A stretch of 64,000 nt of DNA, taken from Owenia fusiformis. Lineage: Eukaryota; Annelida; Polychaeta; Sabellida; Oweniidae. The stretch spans positions 15,320,467 through 15,384,466 of the forward strand of contig CAIIXF020000002.1 in the NCBI GenBank assembly GCA_903813345.2, in the 5' to 3' direction. Every line of letters starts with the position of its first letter. The first letter of the stretch is position 1. Shown here piece by piece: positions 23,463-35,312 of the stretch. A program made the position numbers and the translations under genes. The notes under the pieces were generated by a model. It saw nothing but the letters and a program-made list of their open reading frames with translations. It had not been told where the DNA came from and made no database searches.

Positions 23463-26400
23463 TATTGTATTGTATTGTAATGTATTGTATAGTATTGTAT
23501 TGTATTGTATTGTATTGTATAGTTTTGTATTGTTTTGTTGTGTATTGTATTGTATTTCGTTGACCAGTACTTACTCAGTAATGATTCAATTTTAAAGTTG
23601 ACTTCAAGTACTACTCCAGATCTAAATTTTGAAGGTCTGAAGTCTTGTGTTCATTTTAGCTACAGTTGTAGATTGAAGGGTCTTTTCTTTTGGGTTTTCA
23701 TGTTAAAATTGTGGGCTTAGTTTCGGGGTTCCTTTCTTTTTAATTGAACCATCGCTGATCTTTTCCTTAAATGTACTTTAAGGTGCAGTCCTCTTGCCTT
23801 GGAGAGAACAGAAAGAACCACAAAGGGAAAACCACAGAGAATCTACAATTTGTGCTACCTACCTGCAGCATTTGTGATCTACATACCTCTTGCCTTGGAG
23901 AGAACAAAAAGAAACACAGAAGGAAAACCACAGAGAATCTGCAATTTGTGCTACCTATCTGCAGCATTTATATCTACATACCATCTTGTTAAAGGTACTG
24001 TAACACATAATCAGTTCTATCATTTGATGATTTTGCTCTCTGGTTCAGTACGGTTATTCCACAGCGACACATTTTTCAATTGTTGGGATTCTAATCCCAT
24101 TGTTGGGATTCTAATCCCATTGTTGGGATTCTAATCCCATTGTTGGCACATGTATGTTTGGCAAACATTTTTTCTAAGAAATACACTAAAAGAGGACTGC
24201 CTTGATTTCACTTAATGTACAGATGTACCATGAAGCCATGTTTCATTATTTTCACATGTGGTCTGTGTTCTTAAAGAATATACATATGCTCAACTATTCC
24301 ATTCTTCCTACAGAGTTACATCTGCCCAAGCAGTTAGTTGACTTGATGATATAAATCTTGAGCCAGGAGGGGTATAAGGCTATGACAGATTTACTAGAGT
24401 TAATGAAAGGAATGTCTTTGCATTCCCTCCTCCGCTTGTATTGGAAGTGACTCGACCAAGTTGCATCCTTGTATTTTTCATTTTCTTATCTTGTATCTTT
24501 CAGGTACAACTATGAGAGAGATGCAGCAAACACACCAAGTTAGGGGGACAGCTGGATCAGTCTTTCGACAACTTTGAGCCATCAGGTCCGGTCCACGTAA
24601 ACAGTATCATGGGCGAGAGGTGTACGTGTTCCTGTCACCAAAGCACCAAAGTAAGTACATTTTTTTTTCTATTCAATTATTACAACAGGTTAGTTCCTCT
24701 GTTTTCAGGTTCCCTTTCAGCTTGGAGATGAGGAGCCCGATGACCAACGACACAACAGAGACAACAGCTGCGTTCCTGCGTTCCTGCTACCTAAGTTAAG
24801 TATTCCTTCCTGGTTTTGCATAGGGATGGGGGGCGCCTCCCAGTTTGATATTTACTTGTGGACTTTTGTTGGCCGACCCATATTTTTGGTGGAGAAACTT
24901 GGACTCTAAGGTAAAGTGTGAGGGGGGTGGTTGGGTTTCTGGGGGGATAGAGTTCATGTTTCAAAATCAAAAATATGGAAGTCTACTGGTTTATATCAAA
25001 TTGGGAGAAATAAATTTTATCTTTTGTAATATTCTGTAAATTTTTAGTAGTGTAGTGTAAAGTATAGTGTAAAGTTTTATTTAAAGTTTTTATGTAAAGT
25101 TTTATGTAAAATAACAACTACTACAACATGTTTTATCTATTTGTAGCACAGATGGTGAAGTCCCTGCGAAAAGACGGTCCTGTTGGAATCACATTTTTCC
25201 ACGAGGGGACTAGGTCAAGTTTCCAGGACTTACAGTAGATGTCGCATTTTGACCAGTTTTATCTCTTGCAATCAGTTGCATCCCATTAGAAGGGGGGGGG
25301 GGAACTCCCAGTACTATTCCAGTTTTCCTGCGGAATGACAGTCCTGTTGAAATCACATTTGTCTCCATTAGGGGACTAGGTTGAGTTTCAAGGACCTACC
25401 GTACATGTCGCTCTGACCAGTTTTTATCTCTTGCAATCAATTGCATCCCATTAGCAGGGGGGGGACTCCCAGTACTCTTCCAGTTTTCCTGCGGAAAGAC
25501 AGTCCTGTTGAAATCACATTTGTCTCCATTAGGGGACTAGGTTGAGTTTCAAGGACTTACCGTAGATGTCGCTTTTGACCAGTTTTCATCTCTTGCAATC
25601 AGTTGCATCCCATTCGCAGGGGGGGGGGGGAACTCCCAGTACTATTCCAGTTTTCGTGCGGAAGGACGGTCCTGTTGAAATCACATTTGTCTCCATTAGG
25701 GGACTAGGTTGAGTTTCAAGGACCTACCGTACATGTCGCTCTGACCAGTTTTTATCTCTTGCAATCAATTGCATCCCATTAGCAGGGGGGGGGGACTCCC
25801 AGTACTCTTCCAGTTTTCCTGCGGAAAGACAGTCCTGTTGGAATCACATTTGTCTCCATTAGGGGACTAGGTTGAGTTTCAAGGACTTACCGTAGATGTC
25901 GCTTTTGACCAGTTTTCATCTCTTGCAATCAGTTGCATCCCATTAGCAGGGGGGGGGGGAACTCCCAGTACTATTCCAGTTTTCGTGCGGAAGGACGGTC
26001 CTGTTGAAATCACATTTGTCTCCATTAGGGGACTAGGTTGAGTTTCAAGGACTTACTGTAGATGTCGCTTTTGACCAGTTTTTATCTCTTTCAATCAGTT
26101 GCATCCCATTAGCAGGGGGGGGCTGCACCCAGTACTATTCTAGTTTTTTTGGGGGGAAGTCAAACAACCAGACAACCAACCAGACAACCAACCAACCAAC
26201 TTACCGAACATCCAACCGACCAACCAATGACGGCTTAATCTATTAACTAACTTACTTACTAACCAACCAACTAACCAACCAGACAACCACCAGACCACCC
26301 AATAGGTTAAAACTAACCAACCAACTAACTAATTAATCAACAAACTAATCAACACTCCATCCAACGAACCAAACAACCAACGAACCAGACAAGCAACGAA

Positions 26401-26465
26401 CCAGACAAGCAACGAACCAGACAAGCAACGAACCAGATGACCAAGATCATTGATCTAGTGCTTAG
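23463..26465 (+). repeat. Array unit 7
   Basis: Complete unit with five monomers after the founder (25165-26156). Three copies of the 20-bp palindrome lie at 24081-24142, as in unit 6. The acceptor of block A is altered from TTTCAG to TTTAAG at 23782, which keeps AG but weakens the site. Confidence 0.9.
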
Positions 26466-29431
26466 TATTGTATTGTATTGTATTGTATTGTATTGTATCG
26501 TATTGTATTGTATTGTATAGTTTTGTATTGTTTTGTTTTGTATTGTATTTTATTTCGTTGACCAGTACTTACTCAGTAATGATTCAATTTTAAAGTTGAC
26601 TTCAAGTACTACTCCAGATCTAAATTTTGAAGGTCTGAAGTCTTGTGTTCATTTTAGCTACAGTTGTAGATTGAAGGGTCTTTTCTTTTGGGTTTTCATG
26701 TTAAAATTGTGGGCTTAGTTTCGGGGTTTCTTTCTTTTTAATTGAACCATCGCTGATCTTTTCCTTAAATGTACTTTCAGGTGCAGTCCTCTTGCCTTGG
26801 AGAAAACAGAAAGAACCACAAAGGGAAAACCACAGAGAATCTACAATTTGTGCTACCTACCTGCAGCATTTGTGATCTACATACCTCTTGCCTTGGAGAG
26901 AACAAAAAGAAACACAGAAGGAAAACCACAGAGAATCTGCAATTTGTGCTACCTATCTGCAGCATTTATATCTACATACCATCTTGTTAAAGGTACTGTA
27001 GCACATAATCAGTTCTATCATTTGATGATTTTGCTCTCTGGTTCAGTACGGTTATTCCACAACGACACATTTTTCAATTGTTGGGATTCTAATCCCATTG
27101 TTGGCACATGTATGTTTGGCAAACATTTTTTCTAAGAAATACACTAAAAGAGGACTGCCTTGATTTCACTTAATGTACAGATGTACCATGAAGCCATGTT
27201 TCATTATTTTCACATGTGGTCTGTGTTCTTAAAGAATATACATATGCTCAACTATTCCATTCTTCCTACAGAGTTACATCTGCCCAAGCAGTTAGTTGAC
27301 TTGATGATATAAATCTTGAGCCAGGAGGGGTATAAGGCTATGACAGATTTACTAGAGTCAATGAAAGGAATGTCTTTGCATTCCCTCCTCCGCTTGTATT
27401 GGAAGTGACTCGACCAAGTTGCATCCTTGTATTTTTCATTTTCTTATCTTGTATCTTTCAGGTACAACTATGAGAGAGATGCAGCAAACACACCAAGTTA
27501 GGGCGACAGCTGGATCAGTCTTTCGACAACTTTGAGCCATCAGGTCCGGTCCACGTAAACAGTATCATGGGCGAGAGGTGTTCGTGTTCCTGTCACCAAA
27601 GCACCAAAGTAAGTACATTTTTTTTTCTATTCAATTATTACAACAGCTTAGTTCCTCTGTTTTCAGGTTCCCTTTCAGCTTGGAGATGAGGAGCCCGATG
27701 ACCAACGACACAACTGAGACAACAGCTGCGTTCCTGCGTTCCTGCGTTCCTACTACCTAAGTTAAGTATTCCTTCCTGGTTTTGCATAGGGATGGGGGGC
27801 GCCTCCCAGTTTGATATTTACTTGTGGACTTTTGTTGGCCGACCCATATTTTTGGTGGAGAAACTTGGACTCTAAGGTAAAGTGGGAGGGGGGTGGTTGG
27901 GTTTCCGGGGGGATAGAGTTCATGTTTCAAAATCAAAAATATGGAAGTCTACTGGTTTATATCAAATTGGGAGAAATAAATTTTATCTTTTGTAATATTC
28001 TGTAAATTTTTAGTAGTGTAGTGTAAAGTATAGTGTAAAGTTTTATTTAAAGTTTTTATGTAAAGTTTTATGTAAAATAACAACTACTACAACATGTTTT
28101 ATCTATTTGTAGCACAGATGGTGAAGTCCCTGCGAAAAGACGGTCCTGTTGGTATCACATTTTTCCACGAGGGGACTAGTTCAAGTTTCCAGGACTTACA
28201 GTAGATGTCGCATTTTGACCAGTTTTATCTCTTGCAATCAGTTGCATCCCATTAGAAGGGGGGGGGGAACTCCCAGTACTATTCCAGTTTTCCTGCGGAA
28301 TGACAGTCCTGTTGAAATCACATTTGTCTCCATTAGGGGACTAGGTTGAGTTTCAAGGACCTACCGTACATGTCGCTCTGACCAGTTTTTATCTCTTGCA
28401 ATCAATTGCATCCCATTAGCAGGGGGGGACTCCCAGTACTCTTCCAGTTTTCCTGCGGAAAGACAGTCCTGTTGAAATCACATTTGTCTCCATTAGGGGA
28501 CTAGGTTGAGTTTCAAGGACTTACCGTAGATGTCGCTTTTGACCAGTTTTCATCTCTTGCAATCAGTTGCATCCCATTAGCAGGGGGGGGGGAACTCCCA
28601 GTACTATTCCAGTTTTCGTGCGGAAGGACGGTCCTGTTGAAATCACATTTGTCTCCATTAGGGGACTAGGTTGAGTTTCAAGGACCTACCGTACATGTCG
28701 CTCTGACCAGTTTTTATCTCTTGCAATCAATTGCATCCCATTAGCAGGGGGGGGGGACTCCCAGTACTCTTCCAGTTTTCCTGCGGAAAGACAGTCCTGT
28801 TGGAACCACATTTGTCTCCATTAGGGGACTAGGTTGAGTTTCAAGGACTTACCGTAGATGTCGCTTTTGACCAGTTTTCATCTCTTGCAATCAGTTGCAT
28901 CCCATTAGCAGGGGGGGGAACTCCCAGTACTATTCCAGTTTTCGTGCGGAAGGACGGTCCTGTTGAAATCACATTTGTCTCCATTAGGGGACTAGGTTGA
29001 GTTTCAAGGACTTACTGTAGATGTCGCTTTTGACCAGTTTTTATCTCTTGCAATCAGTTGCATCCCATTAGCAGGGGGGGGCTGCACCCAGTACTATTCT
29101 AGTTTTTTTTGGGGGGAAGTCAAACAACCAGACAACCAACCAGACAACCAACCAACCAACTTACCGAACATCCAACCGACCAACCAATGACCCAATAGGC
29201 TTAATCTATTAACTAACTTACTTACTAACCAACCAACTAACCAACCAGACAACCACCAGACCACCCAATAGGTTAAAACTAACCAACCAACTAACTAATT
29301 AATCAACAAACTAATCAACACTCCATCCAACGAACCAAACAACCAACGAACCAGACAAGCAACGAACCAGACAAGCAACGAACCAGACAAGCAACGAACC
29401 AGATGACCAAGATCATGGATCTAGTGCTTAG
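26466..29431 (+). repeat. Array unit 8
   Basis: Complete unit with five monomers after the founder (28131-29116). It resembles units 1 and 7 at the minisatellite end (CTGCACCCAGTAC variant) and has a single copy of the 20-bp palindrome. Confidence 0.9.
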
Positions 29432-30353
29432 TATTGTATTGTATTGTATTGTATTGTATTGTATTGTATTGTATTGTATAGTTTTGTATTGTTTTGTTTT
29501 GTATTGTATTGTATTTCGTTGACCAGTACTTACTCAGTAATGATTCAATTTTAAAGTTGACTTCAAGTACTACTCCAGATCTAAATTTTGAAGGTCTGAA
29601 GTCTTGTGTTCATTTTAGCTACAGTTGTAGATTGAGGGGTCTTTTCTTTTGGGTTTTCATGTTAAAATTGTGGGCTTAGTTTCGAGGTTTCTTTCTTTCT
29701 AATTGAACCATCGCTGATCTTTTCCTTAAATGTACTTTCAGGTGCAGTCTTCTTGCCTTGGAGAGAACCACAAAGAACCACAAAGGGAAAACCACAGAGA
29801 ATCTACAATTTGTGCTACCTATCTGCAGCATTTGTATCTACACACCTCTTGCCTTGGAGAGAACAAAAACAAACACAAAAGGAAAACCACAGAGAAGCTA
29901 CAATTTGTGCTTTCTATCTGCAGGATTTATATCTACATACCATCTTGTTAAAGGTACTATAACACATAATCAGTTCTATCATTTGATGATTTTGCTCTCT
30001 GGTTCAGTACGGTTATTCCACAACGACACATTTTTCAATTGTTGGGATTCTAATCCCATTGTTGGCACATGTATGTTTGGCAAACATTTTTTCTAAGAAA
30101 TACACTAAATGATGACTGCCTTGATTTCACTTAATGCACAAATGTACCATGAAACCATGTTTCATTATTTTCACATGTGGTCTGTGATAGTTGCCTGAAT
30201 CATTCCTACTTCACATTGGGCTAAATCAAGATGGCAACTGCTTTGAAAAACGAAACACCACATTTCAATTATTCTTAAAGAATATACATATACTCCACTA
30301 TTCCATTCTTCCTACAGAGTTACATCTGCCCAAGCAGTTACTTGACTTGATGA
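29432..30353 (+). repeat. Array unit 9, truncated and diverged
   Basis: The last unit keeps the TATTG tract, spacer and block A, then loses homology at about 30353 within the region after the TTCCTACAG word. Blocks B-D, minisatellite and AACC tract are absent. Block A carries many substitutions and a +1/-1 pair of single-base changes that swap frame across its first repeat yet keep 212 nt. It also has about 83 bp (30187-30269) absent from the other units. Divergence at the edge fits escape from homogenisation. Confidence 0.85.
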
Positions 30354-30442
30354 TGAAAATCCCCTTCTCCCTCACCCCTCAATCGAGAACCAACTTCACA
30401 ATCCAGTACCAAAACACCAAGGGGCATTTCATGTTCATTTAA
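30318..30442 (+). CDS. Possible short terminal exon at the array edge
   Basis: After TTCCTACAG at 30309-30317 the frame reads ELHLPKQLLDLMMKIPFSL, then about 23 residues including TNFTIQYQNTKGHFMFI, to a TAA at 30440-30442. Inside the array units the same start reads ELHLPKQLVDLMI and stops at once, so unit 9 would preserve a longer version. An upstream ATG frame from 30191 is open across the border without splicing. No family recognised. It may be an ancestral exon remnant or chance. Confidence 0.25.
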
Positions 30443-30580
30443 ACAAAAGTCATTTTACATATAGAAGAACGAATTGAAAATATCTCATTAGATCAAAAAC
30501 AGTTGTAGATACTGGTACTCATAAAAGATGGAGCATTCAAAAATTAAATCAATCCTGCTTGTTTTCCTTTTTATTTTCAG

Positions 30581-30655
30581 GTTCACTCCTCTTACCTTGG
30601 ACTTGAGAACATTAGTGCTACATGTCTGCAGCATCTATATAATATACTATCTTGC
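30581..30655 (+). pseudogene. Diverged single copy of block A outside the array
   Basis: TTTTTATTTTCAG precedes a segment starting GTTCACTCCTCTTACCTTGG, which matches the start of block A with a few substitutions. It then jumps to GTGCTACATGTCTGCAGCAT and CTATCTTG, matching the end of the 96-bp repeat. The middle is deleted and only one repeat is present. Both the acceptor and the body align, so this is likely the older, unamplified relative of the array's exon-like block. No coding function shown. Confidence 0.55.
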
Positions 30656-31430
30656 CATGCACTGGTTCAATTGACAAAAAGATGATCGTGTACATGCAGA
30701 CTATCTAGTCTATAGAATTTAATTTGTATCAATATTCGACATGCTACATCCAATCAATATATCCGGTCAATATATCTTACACATTGACCTCTGTAGCAGA
30801 CCGCATAAATTATCCATGTGACTTGATACATAGGACTTGTTACATCATATTCATGCTTGTTTTGAAATTAAAATGTAGAACCATATGTGTATTACTATGT
30901 TAAAAATTTTATTTAATGCTATAGCCTTCTTCTGTGCTGTTCTTCCTTAATGTTTCGATGTGAATGTACAAATGCAAAAAAATATGAATATGTGCAAAAT
31001 TTATATTGATTATTGAATCAAAATGGACACTATATACTGTAGATGTATTCCTTAAATCATAGATGAATTAAATGAGTAATTTTAAATCTAGCGTGTTTAT
31101 TTAAAATCAATTAAATGAGAAATAAATCACATGCCGAACCCACAATCCGATGGTATTTGAAAATGACATGAATGATCAACTATATTATTGTGTACTCTAG
31201 AAATTGTTATATTTTCTTCAAAAATATGCAAAATTGAACTGATGTTAGAACAAAATGAGTAATCAGTCATACCAACGCTTGCTTGGAATCCAAGTATTTT
31301 TTTAAAATATGTTCTGCAACAAAACACCAGCAGCCTTAAAACTTTAATAATGCCAAAAATCCATTCCGTTATCAATTTTTATCAATTATGGACACTGGCC
31401 CATACCAACAAGAACCAAGGTTGTACAATG
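30656..31430. other. AT-rich sequence downstream of the array
   Basis: No gene recognised. Several AATAAA-like words occur, for example near 31121. An 82-codon minus-strand open frame at 31127-31375 has no recognisable feature. Confidence 0.35.
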
Positions 31431-31432
31431 TA

Positions 31433-31650
31433 CAGAGTGTCCAATAAATATGTTCTTCCCCCTCAACTTTGACATCGGACAAAATGTTGTATAACTTTTT
31501 GTCTGTATGATGTCTGAATTGTTCTTTGGCAACTTAAAACTTGGCTTCATGGAGCAAGAAGTTTCAGATTACTAGTTCAAAGTTGGGCACGTTTATGCAC
31601 AAACGTCTATACTCTTGAAATCAAGGGGAACATATTTATTTGACACCCTG
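31433..31650. mobile_element. Mariner-type MITE, 218 bp
   Basis: Terminal inverted repeats of about 25 bp are visible: CAGAGTGTCCAATAAATATG at the left and CATATTTATTTGACACCCTG at the right, each flanked by TA (31431-31432 and 31651-31652). The CAG(G)GTGTC start and TA duplication are typical of Tc1/mariner elements. The interior is too short to encode a transposase. Confidence 0.75.
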
Positions 31651-31652
31651 TA

Positions 31653-33413
31653 GATGTAGGATCCTCGATAGAATATTAAAACTGGTTAAAAAACCAAAGT
31701 TTGGCAATATTGCTTAAAACAGTTTTTAATGCACTGGATGTAATTGGAGGGATAGAATATGAATTTTATTCCGAGGGAAAAGATTATAACGGCCATGGAA
31801 ATGATCCTATTGTCAGACAAATGGTGGTTTCAAAATTTTCTAAACATCTTCAAATAACATCATGTTAATATCTGGCATGTTAATTAATATCAAGGCTTGT
31901 TATGTTACATGAAGATGTTTTACAAGAATGTGCTAACATCGATTGAAATATGACAATGAATTGAACATTGTATTCGTAAACTTGCTTGTGAAAATTCTAA
32001 CAAACGAATATGGCCAGTAAGCGACGTAATTACATGTATGTCTGTCATCTCTAAAGCTCTGTGGCATTCCTTCTCTTGCCATATATAGTTAGTCTATTTG
32101 TCAACCTAACACGTCATCTATTCATATAAAAGTAATTAAATAAAAAAAAACCTTAGGGATCGATAACACAACCAAATAATACATGTATAACATGCGTTTT
32201 TCCTTACATTAATTTTCTCTAAAAGACACATCATTTGTAAGATTTGTGGCCATGTATATGTTTTACTATTATGCCATCATACCCAAGTATGTCATCTGTC
32301 CGTGAACAAAGATTGAATCAAACGAAACGAAAAATCAAAATGTCGTCACATGTTGCATACGCCATCTATAGAAAATGTCTAAAATTGTCATTCTGATTTT
32401 GACCGTGGAGTGAGGACAAAAAGGTCAAACATTTTCCTAGAAATTGCACCTTAATCAAAGCAAATCAAGTGTTAGAGTTGACCCATAAATACTGACTTCC
32501 TTCATTCATGGACTTACCAAAATCAAATCACTTGTGATGCTGGTATAATAACAATAAATGGACTACCATACATGTATTTTCTTGCTTTTGTTTGTATTTT
32601 TGGTCTATGTGGATTTTTTAGGGAGTAGTCATTAAAGATATACATTTGAGCAATATAATAGTGATTACTTTAGTTGCTTACCTTCATTTATTACTAACCA
32701 TATCTCTTTTACCATTTTCTTGATCTCACCTTAGTTGGAGGATAATTCATGGGTGGTCTTTTTGGGGGAGGGTTGGCGGGTAAATACTTACAAGATTCGC
32801 TCAGATATCAAGAGCTATCTCCAGCCTCAATAAAAAATGGAAGGAAATTGATGATTTTCTGCGCATGCGCGCTGACCTACATTGAACTGTATTTCCTGGC
32901 AACCAGTTTTGTTTACATGCAAACTTCAGAATTGAAATGTTATAATTGACTAACTCCCTAAAAACACATAAAACCAATTAATTTATTATTAATTGTTATT
33001 TAAAATGCCATCCATGATGATCCATGGACATGAAATACAATGACATGTTAGAAATGGTTTACACAATACACTACATCATTTCTAAAGGTCAGTGCGCCCT
33101 TTTCCATCCTTTAATTTACACGACCTTGTTCCCTCAGTCTGCCCATCTGCAATGTCAAAAACGGTCGATAGTGGCTGATTTGTCGATATAAATCAGAGAA
33201 AACATCTGCATAAACAAGTTGGCATTCATGACAACTTGGCCATTTTATATCCAATTACACCTAGACCCTTCTCTAAAAAACTATTGGAATAATTTTTTTA
33301 TTTATTTTATATGTGAATACTATTACGCTATTATTATTTTTTTTATTAGTTTATTACAATCACTTTGAGATCATTGGCACATACATGTAGTTAAACTAGT
33401 GCAGCAGTTAAAA
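31653..33413. other. Unique sequence, no gene recognised
   Basis: AT-rich DNA with poly-T and poly-A runs. The single site worth noting is the NRF1-like word listed separately at 32870. No long open frame or splice-bounded exon was found. Confidence 0.4.
32870..32881. promoter_or_regulatory. NRF1-like palindromic site
   Basis: TGCGCATGCGCG matches the YGCGCAYGCGCR consensus bound by NRF1 in animals and is a rare CpG-rich word in this AT-rich stretch. A related word, TGCGCCTGCGCA, occurs at 40717-40728. Without an adjacent exon the assignment as promoter is weak. Confidence 0.3.
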
Positions 33414-33944
33414 ACATACAATACATCACTGCTACCCACCTAGTTACACAGACGTATCGTCAGTGTATCATGGCGGAACTACTTCCGGGACTAGGTTTCG
33501 GTAAGATTTTTTTATTTCCCGATTTACACCTACTTATAAGTCACTTTGTGGATAATAATTTGGCTCGAAGTTAAGGAAGATAGTCTAGTTTGAGAATGTG
33601 TCGATGGTTTTAGGTTTTATATGTTAACGAAGACACAATTCACGTATTTAGTCCCTCGCTTTTGTTACACTGACGAACGACCAATATCAGTGTAATATTG
33701 GCAATATTAATGCTGATCGTCAGTGTAACAAAAGTGAGGGACTAAATATGTGAAATGCGTCTTCGTTAACATACCAAACCTAAAACCATCGACACATTCT
33801 CAAACTAGACTATCTCCCATAACTTCGAGCCAAATTATAATCCACATCGTACCATCGTACCAAATTCAAGTCCCGGAAGTAGTTCAGCCATGATACACTG
33901 ACGATACGTCTGTGTAACTAGGTGGGTAGCAGTGATATATGTAC
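33414..33944. mobile_element. Foldback element FB-a
   Basis: Arms of about 240-260 bp (33414-33677 and 33717-33944) are inverted copies around a 39-bp centre. Shared words include CACTGCTACCCACCTAGTTA at the tip, CGTCAGTGTATCATGG, TTTGAGAATGTGTCGATGG and TTAGTCCCTCGCTTTTGTTA in the inner part. The left arm has a small insertion after the CTTCCGGGACTAGG word. No coding capacity. Confidence 0.85.
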
Positions 33945-34500
33945 TGTCTAAAGGTTTTATGCTACGCTTCCACTATTGCAAAGAGGAGGGAAAGTCCCAG
34001 AGTTTTAAAGATGACAGACATAATTGCAGCTTTTGCTTAGAACCTTCGTTCGTTCGAATTTTCATCGGCTAGTTTTCAAATATTACATTTCGATGTGATG
34101 TTTTAATTAATATATGCATATTCCTTACATCTTTATCTTGATGTGAAATGAGAAGCTATGATATTGGTTCCTGACACGCCAGAAATGAACATAATATTAT
34201 TCGAAGCCATTGATGACATCATTTGTTTGTCGACTTTTGACCAATCAGAGATGTATGTCATCTCAATACACGTTTACATTATGAGCGTATGTCACTATGT
34301 CTAAACTGCATTTTGACACTAAACTTAATAGGGGCCAAACAGCTACTTTTTGAAATAATTGGTCAATTGTGACACTACCCCCTCTCTCTGCCGACAGAAA
34401 TTGAAATTCACAAAAATCGATACGCCACTTGACTCGAAATTTTCCTTTAGATAACCCAAATCATCGCATTTTCAGAAGAAATGGCATGAATATGGCAGGA

Positions 34501-35258
34501 AGATAGTCTACTGTAGTTTGAGAATATGCAGGCTTTGTTTGGTATATTAACGAAGACGCAATTCACATATTTAGTCCCTCGCTTTTGTTACGTTGACGAT
34601 CTTCATGAGTGGAGAGGTTAAGCTAACGATGTTTTTCACAACGTAACCGTGAACGCAAAGTGCAAAAATTAACAAAGGAATGTATCGAGCGCTCATAGTT
34701 TTATGCGCGCTTAGTCTACTTCAGATACTCTTTCAGCTTCAGAGTTTCGGGTTTAGAACGGGAGATTTGAATATTTGACGTTGGGTCAACGGGAACCATT
34801 TTACTCGTGTCTATTGAACACTATGCTGTCAATTTTGATTTCGATGTACAGTTGAATTCTTGCTGAACACGATGATGTATGTCATGCATGATTTAGCGCC
34901 AAAAATCTTACGAAACGAGCTCGTTTAAAATATGTATTAGAAAACCAGCTATAAAACCGCATCAATGACATACTATAGAATCATTACACGCTATGGTGTA
35001 GTCTAAACAAACACTGGATTTGAACGGCTATTTATATGAGAAGGCTACATGAATTTGTATATGGTCGAGTGATACGTACAGGTTCAGTTTCGATTATATA
35101 TGCCAAGCTTAACCTCTCCAGTATTGTCACATTGGCAATATGCATTAAGATCGTCAACGTAACAAACGCGAGGGACTAAATATGTGAATTGCGTCTTCGT
35201 TAATATACCAAACATACATCTAGAACCGCCTGCATATTCTCAAACTAGAGTACATATG
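34501..35258. mobile_element. Foldback element FB-b, relative of FB-a
   Basis: Left arm 34501-34625 and right arm 35105-35258 are inverted copies and share with FB-a the words TAGTTTGAGAATATG, ACGAAGACGCAATTCACATA and TTAGTCCCTCGCTTTTGTTA. Unlike FB-a the arms enclose about 480 bp of unrelated sequence, and the CTTAACCTCTCC word is added at the inner edge. The two elements are separate insertions or products of a local duplication. Confidence 0.8.
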
Positions 35259-35312
35259 TATCTTACTTAACTTTGAGCCAAATTATTGTCCTCAACTTCA
35301 CGGAGCGGTAGC

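Larger units (their letters stand above)
4438..30353 (+). repeat. Tandem array of nine 2.8-3.3-kb units
   Basis: Nine head-to-tail units share one internal order. Units start at 4438, 7199, 10461, 13588, 16871, 20153, 23463, 26466 and 29432; the last is truncated at about 30353. Eight are complete. The order is TATTG microsatellite, about 230 bp of spacer, exon-like block A, block B, block C, an AATAAA-containing spacer, block D, a 160-168-bp minisatellite, then an AACC/AGAC tract. Copies look nearly identical by eye. Length differences come mostly from minisatellite copy number (4 to 7 monomers after the founder) and microsatellite length. Similarity is spread evenly over spacer and exon-like parts, which suggests recent amplification and homogenisation rather than selection on protein. 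No telomeric, rDNA or histone sequence was seen in it. Confidence 0.95.

Noticed and set aside
4470-29951. Recurrent 61-, 73- and 112-codon open frames in every array unit
   Set aside because: They overlap in several frames and on both strands, lie in spacers as well as blocks, and are preserved only because whole units are nearly identical. Unit 9 shows frame changes. They are described as exon-like blocks, not as genes.
30191-30442. 83-codon frame as one unspliced gene
   Set aside because: It begins in array-edge sequence and passes through a probable acceptor; only the 30318-30442 part is kept, at low confidence.
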